In this document: in pieces, positions 1 to 6,832 of the stretch
Position numbering within the stretch: the stretch's first letter is position 1
Layout: every line of letters starts with the position of its first letter
DNA from: Alicyclobacillus fastidiosus
GTDB lineage: Bacteria > Bacillota > Bacilli > Alicyclobacillales > Alicyclobacillaceae
Length of the DNA: 64,000 nt
Direction: 5' to 3'
Assembly (NCBI RefSeq): GCF_026651875.1
Contig: NZ_CP104067.1
Location: 372,001 to 436,000 of the forward strand
The notes under the pieces: generated by a model
What the model was told of the DNA's origin: nothing
The model's input: the letters and a program-made list of their open reading frames with translations, nothing else
Databases searched by the model: none
Position numbers and translations under genes: made by a program

Positions 1-180
1 CGAGGGAGGTCCACGTCGCGAGGGAGGTCCACGCCGCGAGGGAGGTCCACGCCGCGAGGGAGGTCCACGCCGCGAGGGAGGTCCACGCCGCGAGGGAGGT
101 CCACGCCGCGAGGGAGGTCCACGTCGCGAGGGAGGTCCACGTCGCGAGGGAGGTCCACGCCGCGAAGCGGGTTCACGTCG
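1..180 (+). repeat. 18-bp tandem repeat, nine copies plus one degenerate
   Basis: The unit cgagggaggtccacgycg is repeated head to tail from base 1 to 162; only its 16th base varies (t or c). A degenerate tenth copy covers 163-180. The array runs off the left edge, so the true copy number is unknown. Eighteen is a multiple of three and the unit has no stop codon in any forward frame, so expansion or contraction never shifts a reading frame. In the frame that joins rlmB it encodes EGGPRR repeats. Confidence 0.95.
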
Positions 181-994
181 GGATTCGGTCTCGACGAGGG
201 GAGCGCGCAGAGAGTGGCAGGAGCGCCCGGAACGCGCTGCTGAAGAAGTGTACCTTCAAGAGGAGACCACGGAAGCTCAGCTGATCAAGGGCAGGCATCC
301 GGTTGCAACAGCGCTCAGCGAGGGAAGGCCCATCAACAAGGTCTTGATCGCAGAAGGGGCAGCCGAAGGCGGCTTTGAGCACATTGTGGCTCGGGCGAAA
401 GAGCAGGGAGTCGTCGTCCAATTCGTCCCGCGCGCGCGCCTCGACGCCATTGCAGGGAATGCGCACCAAGGTGTGGCCGCGTACGTCGCACCGTACAACT
501 ACGTGGAACTAGAGGATATCGTCGAGCGGGAAACGGCTGGCGTGGGTCTCATTGTCGTGCTCGACGGGGTGACAGACCCGCACAACCTGGGCGCCATCAT
601 CCGCACCGCTGAGGCAGCAGGGGCACAAGGCGTGGTGATTGGCAAGCACCGGGCATCGCCGCTGACGGAGACGGTCGCCAAAGCGGCTGCGGGTGCGCTC
701 GAGTACCTGCCTGTCGCCCGTGTGGCAAACGTCGTTCAAGCGTTGGAGCAGCTCAAGTCAGCGGGTTACTGGGTGGTCGGAACGACCGTGGAAGCAGAAC
801 ACCGGATGGTCGACGTCGATTATACGCACAAGACTGTGGTTGTCATCGGGTCTGAGGGCGTGGGACTCCACCGTCTCGTCAGTGAACGATGCGACTTTCT
901 CGTCAACATCCCGATCTTGGGACGAGTTCAAAGTCTGAACGCGTCGGTCGCGGCGGGGGTCATGCTGTATGAAGTCGTCCGCCAACGAACGTAA
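1..994 (+). CDS. rlmB: 23S rRNA (guanosine-2'-O-)-methyltransferase RlmB with repetitive N-terminal extension (5' partial)
   Basis: SpoU/TrmH-family SAM-dependent enzyme that 2'-O-methylates a guanosine (G2251 in E. coli numbering) of 23S rRNA. From the valine codon at 248 the protein matches the usual length (about 248 residues): an N-terminal substrate-binding domain, then the knotted SPOUT domain with DPHNLGAIIRTAE, VIGSEGVGL and QSLNASVAAG motifs. The only possible start inside the window, GTG 248, has no Shine-Dalgarno. The frame is open without a stop or any ATG/GTG/TTG back to base 2, reading nine EGGPRR hexapeptides and an Arg/Glu-rich linker. I therefore infer a start upstream of the window and a basic repeat extension, perhaps an RNA-binding tail. 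Alternative: start at 248 after an unrelated upstream gene. The next gene overlaps the 3' end by 26 nt. Confidence 0.85.
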   Translation, partial: EGGPRREGGPRREGGPRREGGPRREGGPRREGGPRREGGPRREGGPRREGGPRREAGSRRDSVSTRGARREWQERPERAAEEVYLQEETTEAQLIKGRHPVATALSEGRPINKVLIAEGAAEGGFEHIVARAKEQGVVVQFVPRARLDAIAGNAHQGVAAYVAPYNYVELEDIVERETAGVGLIVVLDGVTDPHNLGAIIRTAEAAGAQGVVIGKHRASPLTETVAKAAAGALEYLPVARVANVVQALEQLKSAGYWVVGTTVEAEHRMVDVDYTHKTVVVIGSEGVGLHRLVSERCDFLVNIPILGRVQSLNASVAAGVMLYEVVRQRT

Positions 995-1511
995 GCGAAA
1001 GGGACAGCGCTGTCTGATTGTCGATGGCTACAACGTCTTAGCGCGCAGGGCGGGGACGGGTCTCGCGAAAATTCCCGATCTGGAGTCGGCGCGGCGGGAA
1101 CTCGAAGACCTGCTCTCCGAGTACCGCGCCGTCTATGACGAGGACGTCATCGTCGTCTATGACGCACATCACCGACCAGGTCTTGGCGTGTCCGAAAGGC
1201 GCGCCGGGATCGACATCGTGTTCACGGATTCTGGCGAGACGGCCGATGCTCGCATCGAACATCTCGTCTATGACATCCGGGAAAACTATCGAAATATCAC
1301 TGTCGCCACATCGGACGCGGCAGAGCAACAGGTGTCGTTTGGCGGAGGGGCCTTGCGCATATCCGCGCAGGAACTGCTGTTGCGCCTCGAGTCGATGCAG
1401 AAGTTCATCAGACATCAGACGGAAGGTCACAAGGCCAGAACGCGCCCGACGCTCGCTGACACCATTCGCGACGATATTGCAAAGGCACTAGAAAATTGGC
1501 GGCGGAAGTAG
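969..1511 (+). CDS. rae1: YacP/Rae1 NYN-domain ribosome-associated endoribonuclease
   Basis: 180 residues with a PIN-like NYN fold: CLIVDGYNVLA near residues 14-24, DVIVVYDAHH with the acidic residues of the active site, GIDIVFTDSGETAD, and ITVATSDAAEQ. The B. subtilis homologue YacP (Rae1) enters the ribosomal A site and cleaves mRNA in a translation-dependent way; that function is taken from the family. ATG 969 lies inside the rlmB 3' end (26-nt overlap), so the two are probably translationally coupled, as in the conserved rlmB-rae1-sigH neighbourhood. The first dozen residues are Lys/Arg-rich. Confidence 0.88.
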   Translation: MKSSANERKRKGQRCLIVDGYNVLARRAGTGLAKIPDLESARRELEDLLSEYRAVYDEDVIVVYDAHHRPGLGVSERRAGIDIVFTDSGETADARIEHLVYDIRENYRNITVATSDAAEQQVSFGGGALRISAQELLLRLESMQKFIRHQTEGHKARTRPTLADTIRDDIAKALENWRRK

Positions 1512-1531
1512 AATTTATGCGAAAACAATCA

Positions 1532-1561
1532 TTGATAATCATAGATTACATAATGTATAAT
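1532..1561 (+). promoter_or_regulatory. SigA-type promoter of sigH
   Basis: TTGATA (1532-1537), an 18-bp spacer and a perfect TATAAT (1556-1561), 34 nt before the sigH start. This gives sigH a promoter separate from rlmB-rae1. Confidence 0.75.
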
Positions 1562-1594
1562 GGCGTCAACCATCAGGGCTCGGGGTGATAAGGT

Positions 1595-2251
1595 TTGTCG
1601 ACACAGCCAACACAGTTGGACGCCGATTATTCGAACTACGAAAATCGAACAGACGAAGAGCTTGTCGAGGTAGTGCGAGACGGTGATACCGATGCACTCG
1701 AGTTCCTCATTCACAAGTATCGTAACTTTGTTCGGGCGAAAGCGAGATCGTATTTTTTGATCGGTGCCGACCGTGAGGATATCGTCCAGGAGGGCATGAT
1801 TGGACTCTACAAGTCGATTCGTGACTTCCGCGGCGACAAGCTCTCCTCGTTTAAAGCGTTTGCCGAATTGTGTATCACCAGGCAAATTATTACCGCCATC
1901 AAGACGGCGACACGTCAGAAGCACATTCCGCTGAACTCCTATGTTTCGTTGGACAAGCCCATCTATGACGAAGATTCCGACAGGACCTTACTCGACGTCA
2001 TCTGCACGGTGCGCGTATCAGATCCAGAAGAGCTAGTTATACATCAGGAAGAATTTGACGATATTGAAGGTAAGATGTCTGAGTTGTTGAGTGATCTGGA
2101 ACGCAAAGTCCTGATGCTCTACCTTGACGGAAGATCTTACCAAGAAATCGCCGTCGATCTGGCTCGTCACGTAAAGTCTATCGATAACGCGTTACAACGC
2201 GTGAAACGCAAACTCGAGAAATACTTGACTTTCCGTAACGTCATATGCTAA
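1595..2251 (+). CDS. sigH: RNA polymerase sigma-H factor (SigH)
   Basis: 218 residues, the usual size of the Spo0H/sigma-30 group, which switches on early sporulation and transition-state genes. Region 2 (roughly residues 30-115) holds the core-binding and -10 recognition helices (DREDIVQEGMIGLYKSIRDF); region 4 (about 160-212) holds the helix-turn-helix SYQEIAVDLARHVKSIDNAL. TTG 1595 is chosen because GGGGTGATA lies 5 nt upstream and the next in-frame start would remove conserved sequence. It follows its own promoter and precedes rpmG-secE-nusG, as in Bacillus. Confidence 0.93.
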   Translation: MSTQPTQLDADYSNYENRTDEELVEVVRDGDTDALEFLIHKYRNFVRAKARSYFLIGADREDIVQEGMIGLYKSIRDFRGDKLSSFKAFAELCITRQIITAIKTATRQKHIPLNSYVSLDKPIYDEDSDRTLLDVICTVRVSDPEELVIHQEEFDDIEGKMSELLSDLERKVLMLYLDGRSYQEIAVDLARHVKSIDNALQRVKRKLEKYLTFRNVIC

Positions 2252-2269
2252 TGTAACTCAGGTATGTGA

Positions 2270-2298
2270 GTCCCCTTCTAGGGGGTTCTTCTGTTTTT
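2270..2298 (+). terminator. Possible weak terminator after sigH
   Basis: A short stem TCCCC/GGGGG with loop ttcta, followed by a pyrimidine-rich tail ending in TTTTT a few bases later. It sits between sigH and rpmG. The stem is short, so readthrough is likely. Confidence 0.4.
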
Positions 2299-2404
2299 GC
2301 GTCATATTTTGTTCGTTGTCGTTGATTAAGCGTGTTTCAGAACATCCTCGGTCAATTATGAGCGGATGATGTTCGGATAACCGCTTGTAGGGGAGGTGCC
2401 CTGA

Positions 2405-2554
2405 GTGCGCGAAATCGTTACGCTGGCATGCACAGAGTGCAAACAACGGAATTACACCAGCAACAAGAACAAGAAAAATGATCCGGACCGGATCGAACTC
2501 AAGAAATATTGCCCAACGTGCAACTCGCATACGACGCACCGCGAAACCCGCTAA
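2405..2554 (+). CDS. rpmG: 50S ribosomal protein L33 (zinc-ribbon type)
   Basis: A 49-codon gene. GTG 2405 follows GGGGAGGTG. The product begins [17 protein letters not shown] and has two CxxC pairs (CTEC and CPTC), the zinc-binding, C+ form of L33. It carries the family hallmark [17 protein letters not shown]33 binds near the E site of the 50S subunit. It lies 31 nt before secE, the standard Firmicutes arrangement. Confidence 0.93.
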   Translation: MREIVTLACTECKQRNYTSNKNKKNDPDRIELKKYCPTCNSHTTHRETR

Positions 2555-2585
2555 GTCGGAGTCGGCATCAAAGGAGTAATCCGGT

Positions 2586-2816
2586 ATGGCAAAGACAAAC
2601 GAATCGTTGGTTGAAGCAAAGGCGCGCAAGCGCTCGGGGTTTTTTGCTTTCTTTGCGGAATCGTGGAGGGAACTCCGCCGAGTACGCTGGCCGAAACGAC
2701 GTGAAATCGTGTTGTATACGGCCGCTTCGTTGGTCTTGTGCGTCATTCTCGGGTTGTTAATTTGGGGCTTCGACGTTGGTGTGTCTCGGTTGTTGACCTT
2801 CATCGGTGTAGTTTAA
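2586..2816 (+). CDS. secE: Preprotein translocase subunit SecE
   Basis: 76 residues: an amphipathic cytoplasmic helix with the family motif ELRRVRWPKRREI (about 29-41), then one membrane-spanning helix (about 43-63). SecE clamps SecY in the SecYEG channel. The single-helix form and the position between rpmG and nusG are typical of Gram-positives. An SD AAGGAG lies at about 2570. Confidence 0.95.
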   Translation: MAKTNESLVEAKARKRSGFFAFFAESWRELRRVRWPKRREIVLYTAASLVLCVILGLLIWGFDVGVSRLLTFIGVV

Positions 2817-2857
2817 GGACTGAGCTTTGGGGGTGTCCGGGCCGCGTTGCCCGCGTT

Positions 2858-3403
2858 ATGGAAAACCTCGAAAAACATTGGTATGTCATTCATACGTATT
2901 CGGGCTACGAGAACAAGGTTAAGAGTAACTTGGAAAGTCGCGTTCAGTCCATGGGGATGGAAGATCGCATTTATAATGTGATGGTTCCAACGGAAGATGA
3001 ACTCGAGCTGAAAAACGGGAAGAAGCGCGTTGTACAGCGTAAGGTGTTCCCAGGATACGTTCTGGTCGAGATGGCGATGACGGATGACTCTTGGTATGTT
3101 GTTCGCAACACGCCGGGCGTTACGGGCTTCGTCGGATCGACAGGGGCTGGTTCGAAGCCGGTTCCGCTACTTCCACACGAAGTACAGGCTATCCTGAAGT
3201 CCATGGATGCGAACGAGCCGAAGAGCAACATCACTTACGATGTTGGCGAGGTCGTGCGACTTGTCGAAGGTCCGTTTGCGGATATGGTTGGCACGGTTGA
3301 AGAGGTGCATCCGGAACACCAAAAGTTGAAAGTGCTTGTTTCGATGTTTGGTCGCGAGACGCCTCTCGAGGTGGAGTACCAACAGGTTGAACGCCTGTCC
3401 TGA
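2858..3403 (+). CDS. nusG: Transcription termination/antitermination factor NusG
   Basis: 181 residues. NGN domain from HWYVIHTYSGYENKVK (about residue 6), including PTEDELELKNGKKRVVQRKVFPGYVLVEM; C-terminal KOW domain with GEVVRLVEGPFADMVGTVEE (about 125-145). It binds RNA polymerase and modulates pausing and Rho or ribosome coupling. ATG 2858 gives the normal N-terminus, but the nearest SD-like run, GGGGG, is about 20 nt upstream, so initiation may be weak or coupled to secE. The frame stays open further upstream, but that extension matches nothing expected. Confidence 0.93.
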   Translation: MENLEKHWYVIHTYSGYENKVKSNLESRVQSMGMEDRIYNVMVPTEDELELKNGKKRVVQRKVFPGYVLVEMAMTDDSWYVVRNTPGVTGFVGSTGAGSKPVPLLPHEVQAILKSMDANEPKSNITYDVGEVVRLVEGPFADMVGTVEEVHPEHQKLKVLVSMFGRETPLEVEYQQVERLS

Positions 3404-3475
3404 CACTGGCAGTATGCTGAGCGGCGGTTTACCTGCCCTCACTTCTGTGATTCGCACTCGCGAATCTGATAGATG

Positions 3476-3497
3476 CGTGAAAAGGTATCTTTTCACG
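3476..3497 (+). other. Perfect hairpin in the rplK leader
   Basis: CGTGAAAAG, loop gtat, CTTTTCACG: a 9-bp perfect stem in the 155-nt nusG-rplK gap, about 60 nt before the rplK start. No T-run follows, so it is not a classical terminator. It may be a leader element or processing site. Confidence 0.45.
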
Positions 3498-3558
3498 ATG
3501 CGTCCCGTGGGAGGGCACATACCCGATTACCACATTATGAGCGAAGGAGGTGGGCGTG

Positions 3559-3987
3559 TTGCCGAAGAAGATTGTCAAGGTTGTGAAGTTGCAAATCGCA
3601 GCCGGAAAAGCAACACCTGCTCCGCCGGTAGGTCCTGCGCTTGGTCAAGCGCAGGTTGGTAACATCATGGGGTTCTGTAAAGAGTTCAACGCTCGTACCG
3701 CAGATCAGGTTGGCCTGATCATCCCGGTCGTGCTTTACGTTTACGAAGACCGTTCGTACACGTTTGACCTCAAAACTCCGCCGGCTGCTGTCTTGTTGAA
3801 GAAGGCTGCAGGCATCGAGTCTGGTTCCGCAGAGCCGAACCGCAACAAGGTTGCTACGGTGAAGCGCGACAAGGTTCGCGAAATTGCCGAACAGAAGATG
3901 GCAGACCTGAATGCAGCAAGTGTTGAAGCAGCGATGCGCATGGTCGAAGGGACCGCGCGCAGCATGGGAATCCTTATTCAGGACTAA
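3559..3987 (+). CDS. rplK: 50S ribosomal protein L11
   Basis: 142 residues from TTG 3559 (141 in B. subtilis). AAGGAGG (3544-3550) is 8 nt upstream; in-frame GTGs at 3550 and 3556 are too close to it. N-terminal domain with the proline-rich [21 protein letters not shown]-terminal rRNA-binding domain with GTARSMGI. L11 forms the GTPase-associated stalk base with the 23S rRNA segment to which L10 and L7/L12 attach, and their genes follow. Confidence 0.95.
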   Translation: MPKKIVKVVKLQIAAGKATPAPPVGPALGQAQVGNIMGFCKEFNARTADQVGLIIPVVLYVYEDRSYTFDLKTPPAAVLLKKAAGIESGSAEPNRNKVATVKRDKVREIAEQKMADLNAASVEAAMRMVEGTARSMGILIQD

Positions 3988-4043
3988 CCCCGCGGAGAAA
4001 TCGTGGGAGGTTGTCAAACCGTAGACCACATGGAGGTGAAACA

Positions 4044-4745
4044 ATGGCTCGCAAATCTAAACGTGCTCAAGAGGCTGCAAAGCTGGTTGATCGCGAAAAG
4101 CTGTATGATGTGCAAGAGGCCCTCGGTCTTGTGAAACAAGCTGCGAAGGCGAAGTTTGATGAAACTGTCGAGATTGCTGTTCGTTTGGGCGTCGACCCGA
4201 AGAAGCAGGATCAGCAGGTTCGTGGTGCCGTCGTCCTGCCGCATGGAACAGGTAAAACTGCGCGCGTCCTTGTTTTCGCCAAGGGCGAAAAGGCGAAGGA
4301 AGCACAAGAGGCAGGCGCCGACTTTGTTGGCGACGACGACTTGATTCAAAAGATCTCCCAGGGTTGGTTCGACTTTGATGTCGTTGTTGCAACCCCGGAT
4401 ATGATGGGCGCCGTTGGCCGTTTGGGTCGTACGCTCGGTCCTAAGGGCTTGATGCCAAATCCGAAGACGGGCACCGTCACATTTGACGTAGCTCGCGCGG
4501 TGCAGGAGATCAAGGCTGGTAAGATTGAGTACCGTCTCGACAAGGCTGGCATTATTCACTGCCCGATTGGCAAGGTGTCGTTCGATGTCGACCAATTGGT
4601 TGGCAACTTCCGGACCTTGTTGGATGCACTGCAAAAGGCGAAGCCGTCTGGCGCGAAGGGTCAATATGTTCGCACGGTCACGGTTACGTCGACGATGGGA
4701 CCTGGTGTCCGCGTCAACGCACAACGCGTAGCAGCGGCTGAGTAA
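4044..4745 (+). CDS. rplA: 50S ribosomal protein L1
   Basis: 233 residues, the usual size. ATG 4044 follows TGGAGGTGA. Family landmarks are [18 protein letters not shown] N-terminal sequence, [16 protein letters not shown] and [21 protein letters not shown]1 forms the mobile stalk at the E site and in many bacteria represses its own rplK-rplA mRNA. It is separated from rplK by 56 nt. Confidence 0.96.
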   Translation: MARKSKRAQEAAKLVDREKLYDVQEALGLVKQAAKAKFDETVEIAVRLGVDPKKQDQQVRGAVVLPHGTGKTARVLVFAKGEKAKEAQEAGADFVGDDDLIQKISQGWFDFDVVVATPDMMGAVGRLGRTLGPKGLMPNPKTGTVTFDVARAVQEIKAGKIEYRLDKAGIIHCPIGKVSFDVDQLVGNFRTLLDALQKAKPSGAKGQYVRTVTVTSTMGPGVRVNAQRVAAAE

Positions 4746-4769
4746 TCGGTCTGCTCGTAAAATTTGTGT

Positions 4770-4945
4770 GTGTGTTCAAAACTGAAAAGTTGACCGTAGA
4801 CAGTAGGTCCCACGGGGATTGGCTTGAGCGTTAGCGCCAGTCGCCCCACGGGTTAAAGTTGCCTCCCGAGGTCGTGTGCAGCCCTTTATTTGGCATGCGT
4901 GCGCCTCGGTCTGTCGAGGCGCTTTTTCATGTGCTCGATTCTTGT
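4770..4945 (+). promoter_or_regulatory. Ribosomal protein L10-type leader RNA
   Basis: A long 215-nt gap before rplJ holds GC-rich complementary segments (around 4811-4855) and an intrinsic terminator just before the rplJ SD. This is the layout of the Firmicutes L10 leader, in which the L10(L12)4 complex binds the mRNA and favours premature termination. The binding-site assignment is inferred from position and architecture, not from an alignment. Confidence 0.65.
4901..4927 (+). terminator. Attenuator terminator before rplJ
   Basis: GCGCCTCG, loop gtctgt, CGAGGCGC, then TTTTT: a perfect 8-bp GC-rich stem with U-tract ending 33 nt before the rplJ start. It probably adjusts rplJ-rplL expression relative to rplK-rplA. 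Confidence 0.85.
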
Positions 4946-4960
4946 AAGGAGGTGGATGGA

Positions 4961-5473
4961 TTGGCAGTACGTCCAGAAAAGGAACAAGTCGTAAAAGAGA
5001 TCGCAGAGCGCTTGGAGCGCAGTACGAGCGTCGTGCTCGCAGACTACCGCGGATTGAACGTCGCGGAAGACACGGAGCTCCGTTCGAAACTCCGCGAGGC
5101 GGGCGTCGAGTACGAGGTATTAAAAAATACCATGACGAGCCGTGCCGCTGCGCAGGTGAACTTTGCTGACCTAGATCAGTACCTCGCTGGCCCGACGGCT
5201 GTAGCGTTTGGCTACGACGACGCTGTAACGGCGGCGAAGGTGTTGTACGATTTCTCGCGTGAGCACAAAGCCCTCGAATTGAAGGGTGGTATCATCGAAG
5301 GTCGCGTTGTGTCTGGTGAGGAAGTCGCTAGCATCGCGAAGTTGCCATCTCGCGAAGGCTTGCTTTCGATGTTGCTCAGCGTTCTTCAAGCGCCTATGCG
5401 CAACTTGGCATACTCGTTGCAACAGGTTGCTGACCAAAAGGGTGACGGTGCAGAAGCACCGGCCGCTGAATAA
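4961..5473 (+). CDS. rplJ: 50S ribosomal protein L10
   Basis: 170 residues from TTG 4961, which has AAGGAGG 8 nt upstream. The frame is open further upstream, but that part is the leader RNA. The N-terminal rRNA-binding domain has VVLADYRGLNV and YEVLKNTM; the C-terminal helix that carries L7/L12 dimers ends in a short acidic Ala-rich tail. It anchors the stalk and, with L12, is the expected regulator of the preceding leader. Confidence 0.94.
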   Translation: MAVRPEKEQVVKEIAERLERSTSVVLADYRGLNVAEDTELRSKLREAGVEYEVLKNTMTSRAAAQVNFADLDQYLAGPTAVAFGYDDAVTAAKVLYDFSREHKALELKGGIIEGRVVSGEEVASIAKLPSREGLLSMLLSVLQAPMRNLAYSLQQVADQKGDGAEAPAAE

Positions 5474-5524
5474 ACGAATTTATGTACCAGAGCGTTGTCT
5501 CTGGAATTTAGGGAGGTTATTTGG

Positions 5525-5890
5525 TTGACGACTCAAGAAATCTTAGAAGCCGTAAAAAATATGACGGTTCTTGAACTGAACGACTTGGTAAAGGCAATTG
5601 AAGAGGAATTTGGTGTAACTGCTGCAGCTCCAGTAGCTATCGCAGGTGCAGGCGCAGCTGATGGCGGCGCTGCAGAACAAACCGAATTCGACGTCATCTT
5701 GACCAGCGCTGGTTCCTCCAAGATCGGCGTGATCAAGGTTGTTCGTGAAATCACGGGTCTTGGCTTGAAAGAAGCGAAGGAACTCGTTGACAACGCTCCA
5801 AAGCCGATCAAAGAGAAGGTTTCCAAGGAAGATGCTGAGGGCATCAAGGCTAAGCTTGAAGAGGCTGGCGCTTCCATCGAAATTAAGTAA
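5525..5890 (+). CDS. rplL: 50S ribosomal protein L7/L12
   Basis: 121 residues from TTG 5525 (GGGAGG about 8 nt upstream). N-terminal dimerisation helices ([19 protein letters not shown]), an Ala/Gly hinge (about 40-55), and the factor-binding C-terminal domain with [20 protein letters not shown]. Several copies on the stalk recruit the GTPase factors, including EF-G and EF-Tu encoded downstream. Confidence 0.95.
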   Translation: MTTQEILEAVKNMTVLELNDLVKAIEEEFGVTAAAPVAIAGAGAADGGAAEQTEFDVILTSAGSSKIGVIKVVREITGLGLKEAKELVDNAPKPIKEKVSKEDAEGIKAKLEEAGASIEIK

Positions 5891-5967
5891 GTTCGTTCGT
5901 CGAGAAGGGTGCTCCGTAGGGGTACCCTTCTTGCGCGTTGTTGCCGTCCACTGTGGGAGGTGCGCAT

Positions 5968-6570
5968 TTGACTGAGCATTATTACTCCGCGAAGCCGCAG
6001 GTCGAGAGTCAACAGAGGACAATTGAAGTCGACGTGCGAGGCGTTCATCTGAAGTTGACGACCGACAGAGGCGTGTTTTCCAAGGGGGGGCTCGACGACG
6101 CGACGAGACGTCTTCTGGAGACAGTCGAACTCGACGGTTCTGAACAGGTTGTCGATCTCGGTGCGGGCTACGGCATAGTCACTGCGGTGCTAGGCACTGT
6201 CTTTCCGAACACGAGGTGGACGCTCATCGATATCAATGGACGAGCCCTCGACCTGGCGAGGCGGAACACTGCGCCGTTCGCACATCGTTGCACCTACGTT
6301 CAGAGCGATGGAATTCCTGACGACGTCGGATCGACGTTTGACGATGTCTTGCTCAATCCGCCCATTCGGGCCGGCAAGGCGGTCGTTTACCGGCTGTTTT
6401 CAGATGCGCATCGGGTGCTCGTTCCCGGTGGTCGACTGTGGATTGTCATTCAGAAAAAACACGGTGCCCCCACGGCCCTCGAAGAGTTGCAGCGAACGTT
6501 CGACAGCGTCGACACGGTCTATAAGAAGTCTGGATACTTTATCTTTCGGGCTGTTAAGGGACAGAACTAG
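5968..6570 (+). CDS. Class I SAM-dependent methyltransferase (YbxB/RsmC-like)
   Basis: 200 residues from TTG 5968 (GGGAGG 8 nt upstream). Motif I VVDLGAGYGIV (about 60), motif II acidic end WTLIDINGRAL, and DDVLLNPPIRAGK, an NPP(I/F) motif typical of N-methyltransferases acting on RNA or protein bases. The gene between rplL and rpoB in B. subtilis is ybxB, of the same family. An rRNA guanine-N2 target like that of RsmC is inferred from homology and is not established. Confidence 0.82.
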   Translation: MTEHYYSAKPQVESQQRTIEVDVRGVHLKLTTDRGVFSKGGLDDATRRLLETVELDGSEQVVDLGAGYGIVTAVLGTVFPNTRWTLIDINGRALDLARRNTAPFAHRCTYVQSDGIPDDVGSTFDDVLLNPPIRAGKAVVYRLFSDAHRVLVPGGRLWIVIQKKHGAPTALEELQRTFDSVDTVYKKSGYFIFRAVKGQN

Positions 6571-6611
6571 GGCGTGCGAACTCGGTGGCGCAAAAGACGG
6601 GCGAATAGATG

Positions 6612-6638
6612 TTGACTTAGCATTTTGCTTGTGATAAC
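6612..6638 (+). promoter_or_regulatory. Candidate promoter upstream of rpoB
   Basis: TTGACT (6612-6617) and an extended TGtGATAAC (-10-like 6633-6638) with a short 15-bp spacer. It lies about 195 nt upstream of rpoB, at the head of a long leader. Confidence 0.35.
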
Positions 6639-6674
6639 CTTATCCAATGCAAACTGTGATGATTGGACGGATGC

Positions 6675-6719
6675 TCACCTCTTATATGAATAAAGTTCAT
6701 CGTTTATGGAAATAGGTGA
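6675..6719 (+). other. Structured segment in the rpoB leader
   Basis: TCACCT (6675-6680) can pair with AGGTGA (6714-6719), enclosing ATGAA/TTCAT (6686-6690 and 6696-6700). The 262-nt ybxB-rpoB gap contains no gene. This element sits midway and is followed by a T-rich run (6769-6780) without a strong stem. Confidence 0.35.
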
Positions 6720-6832
6720 ATATTAGTCAACTCTATTTGCTAAATGTGGTTGGATGTGGCCTCATTTTCTTTTTGTCTTTAGAGCCTCTTTGAAATTGCA
6801 TCGTCCACAAATCCGCTTGAGGGGTGACGGTT

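Noticed and set aside
1..180. CRISPR array
   Set aside because: The 18-bp units are contiguous with no unique spacers, and no cas genes are seen. It is a coding-type tandem repeat.
4859..4960. Longer start of rplJ through the leader
   Set aside because: It would translate across the intrinsic terminator and SD; TTG 4961 has ideal SD spacing.
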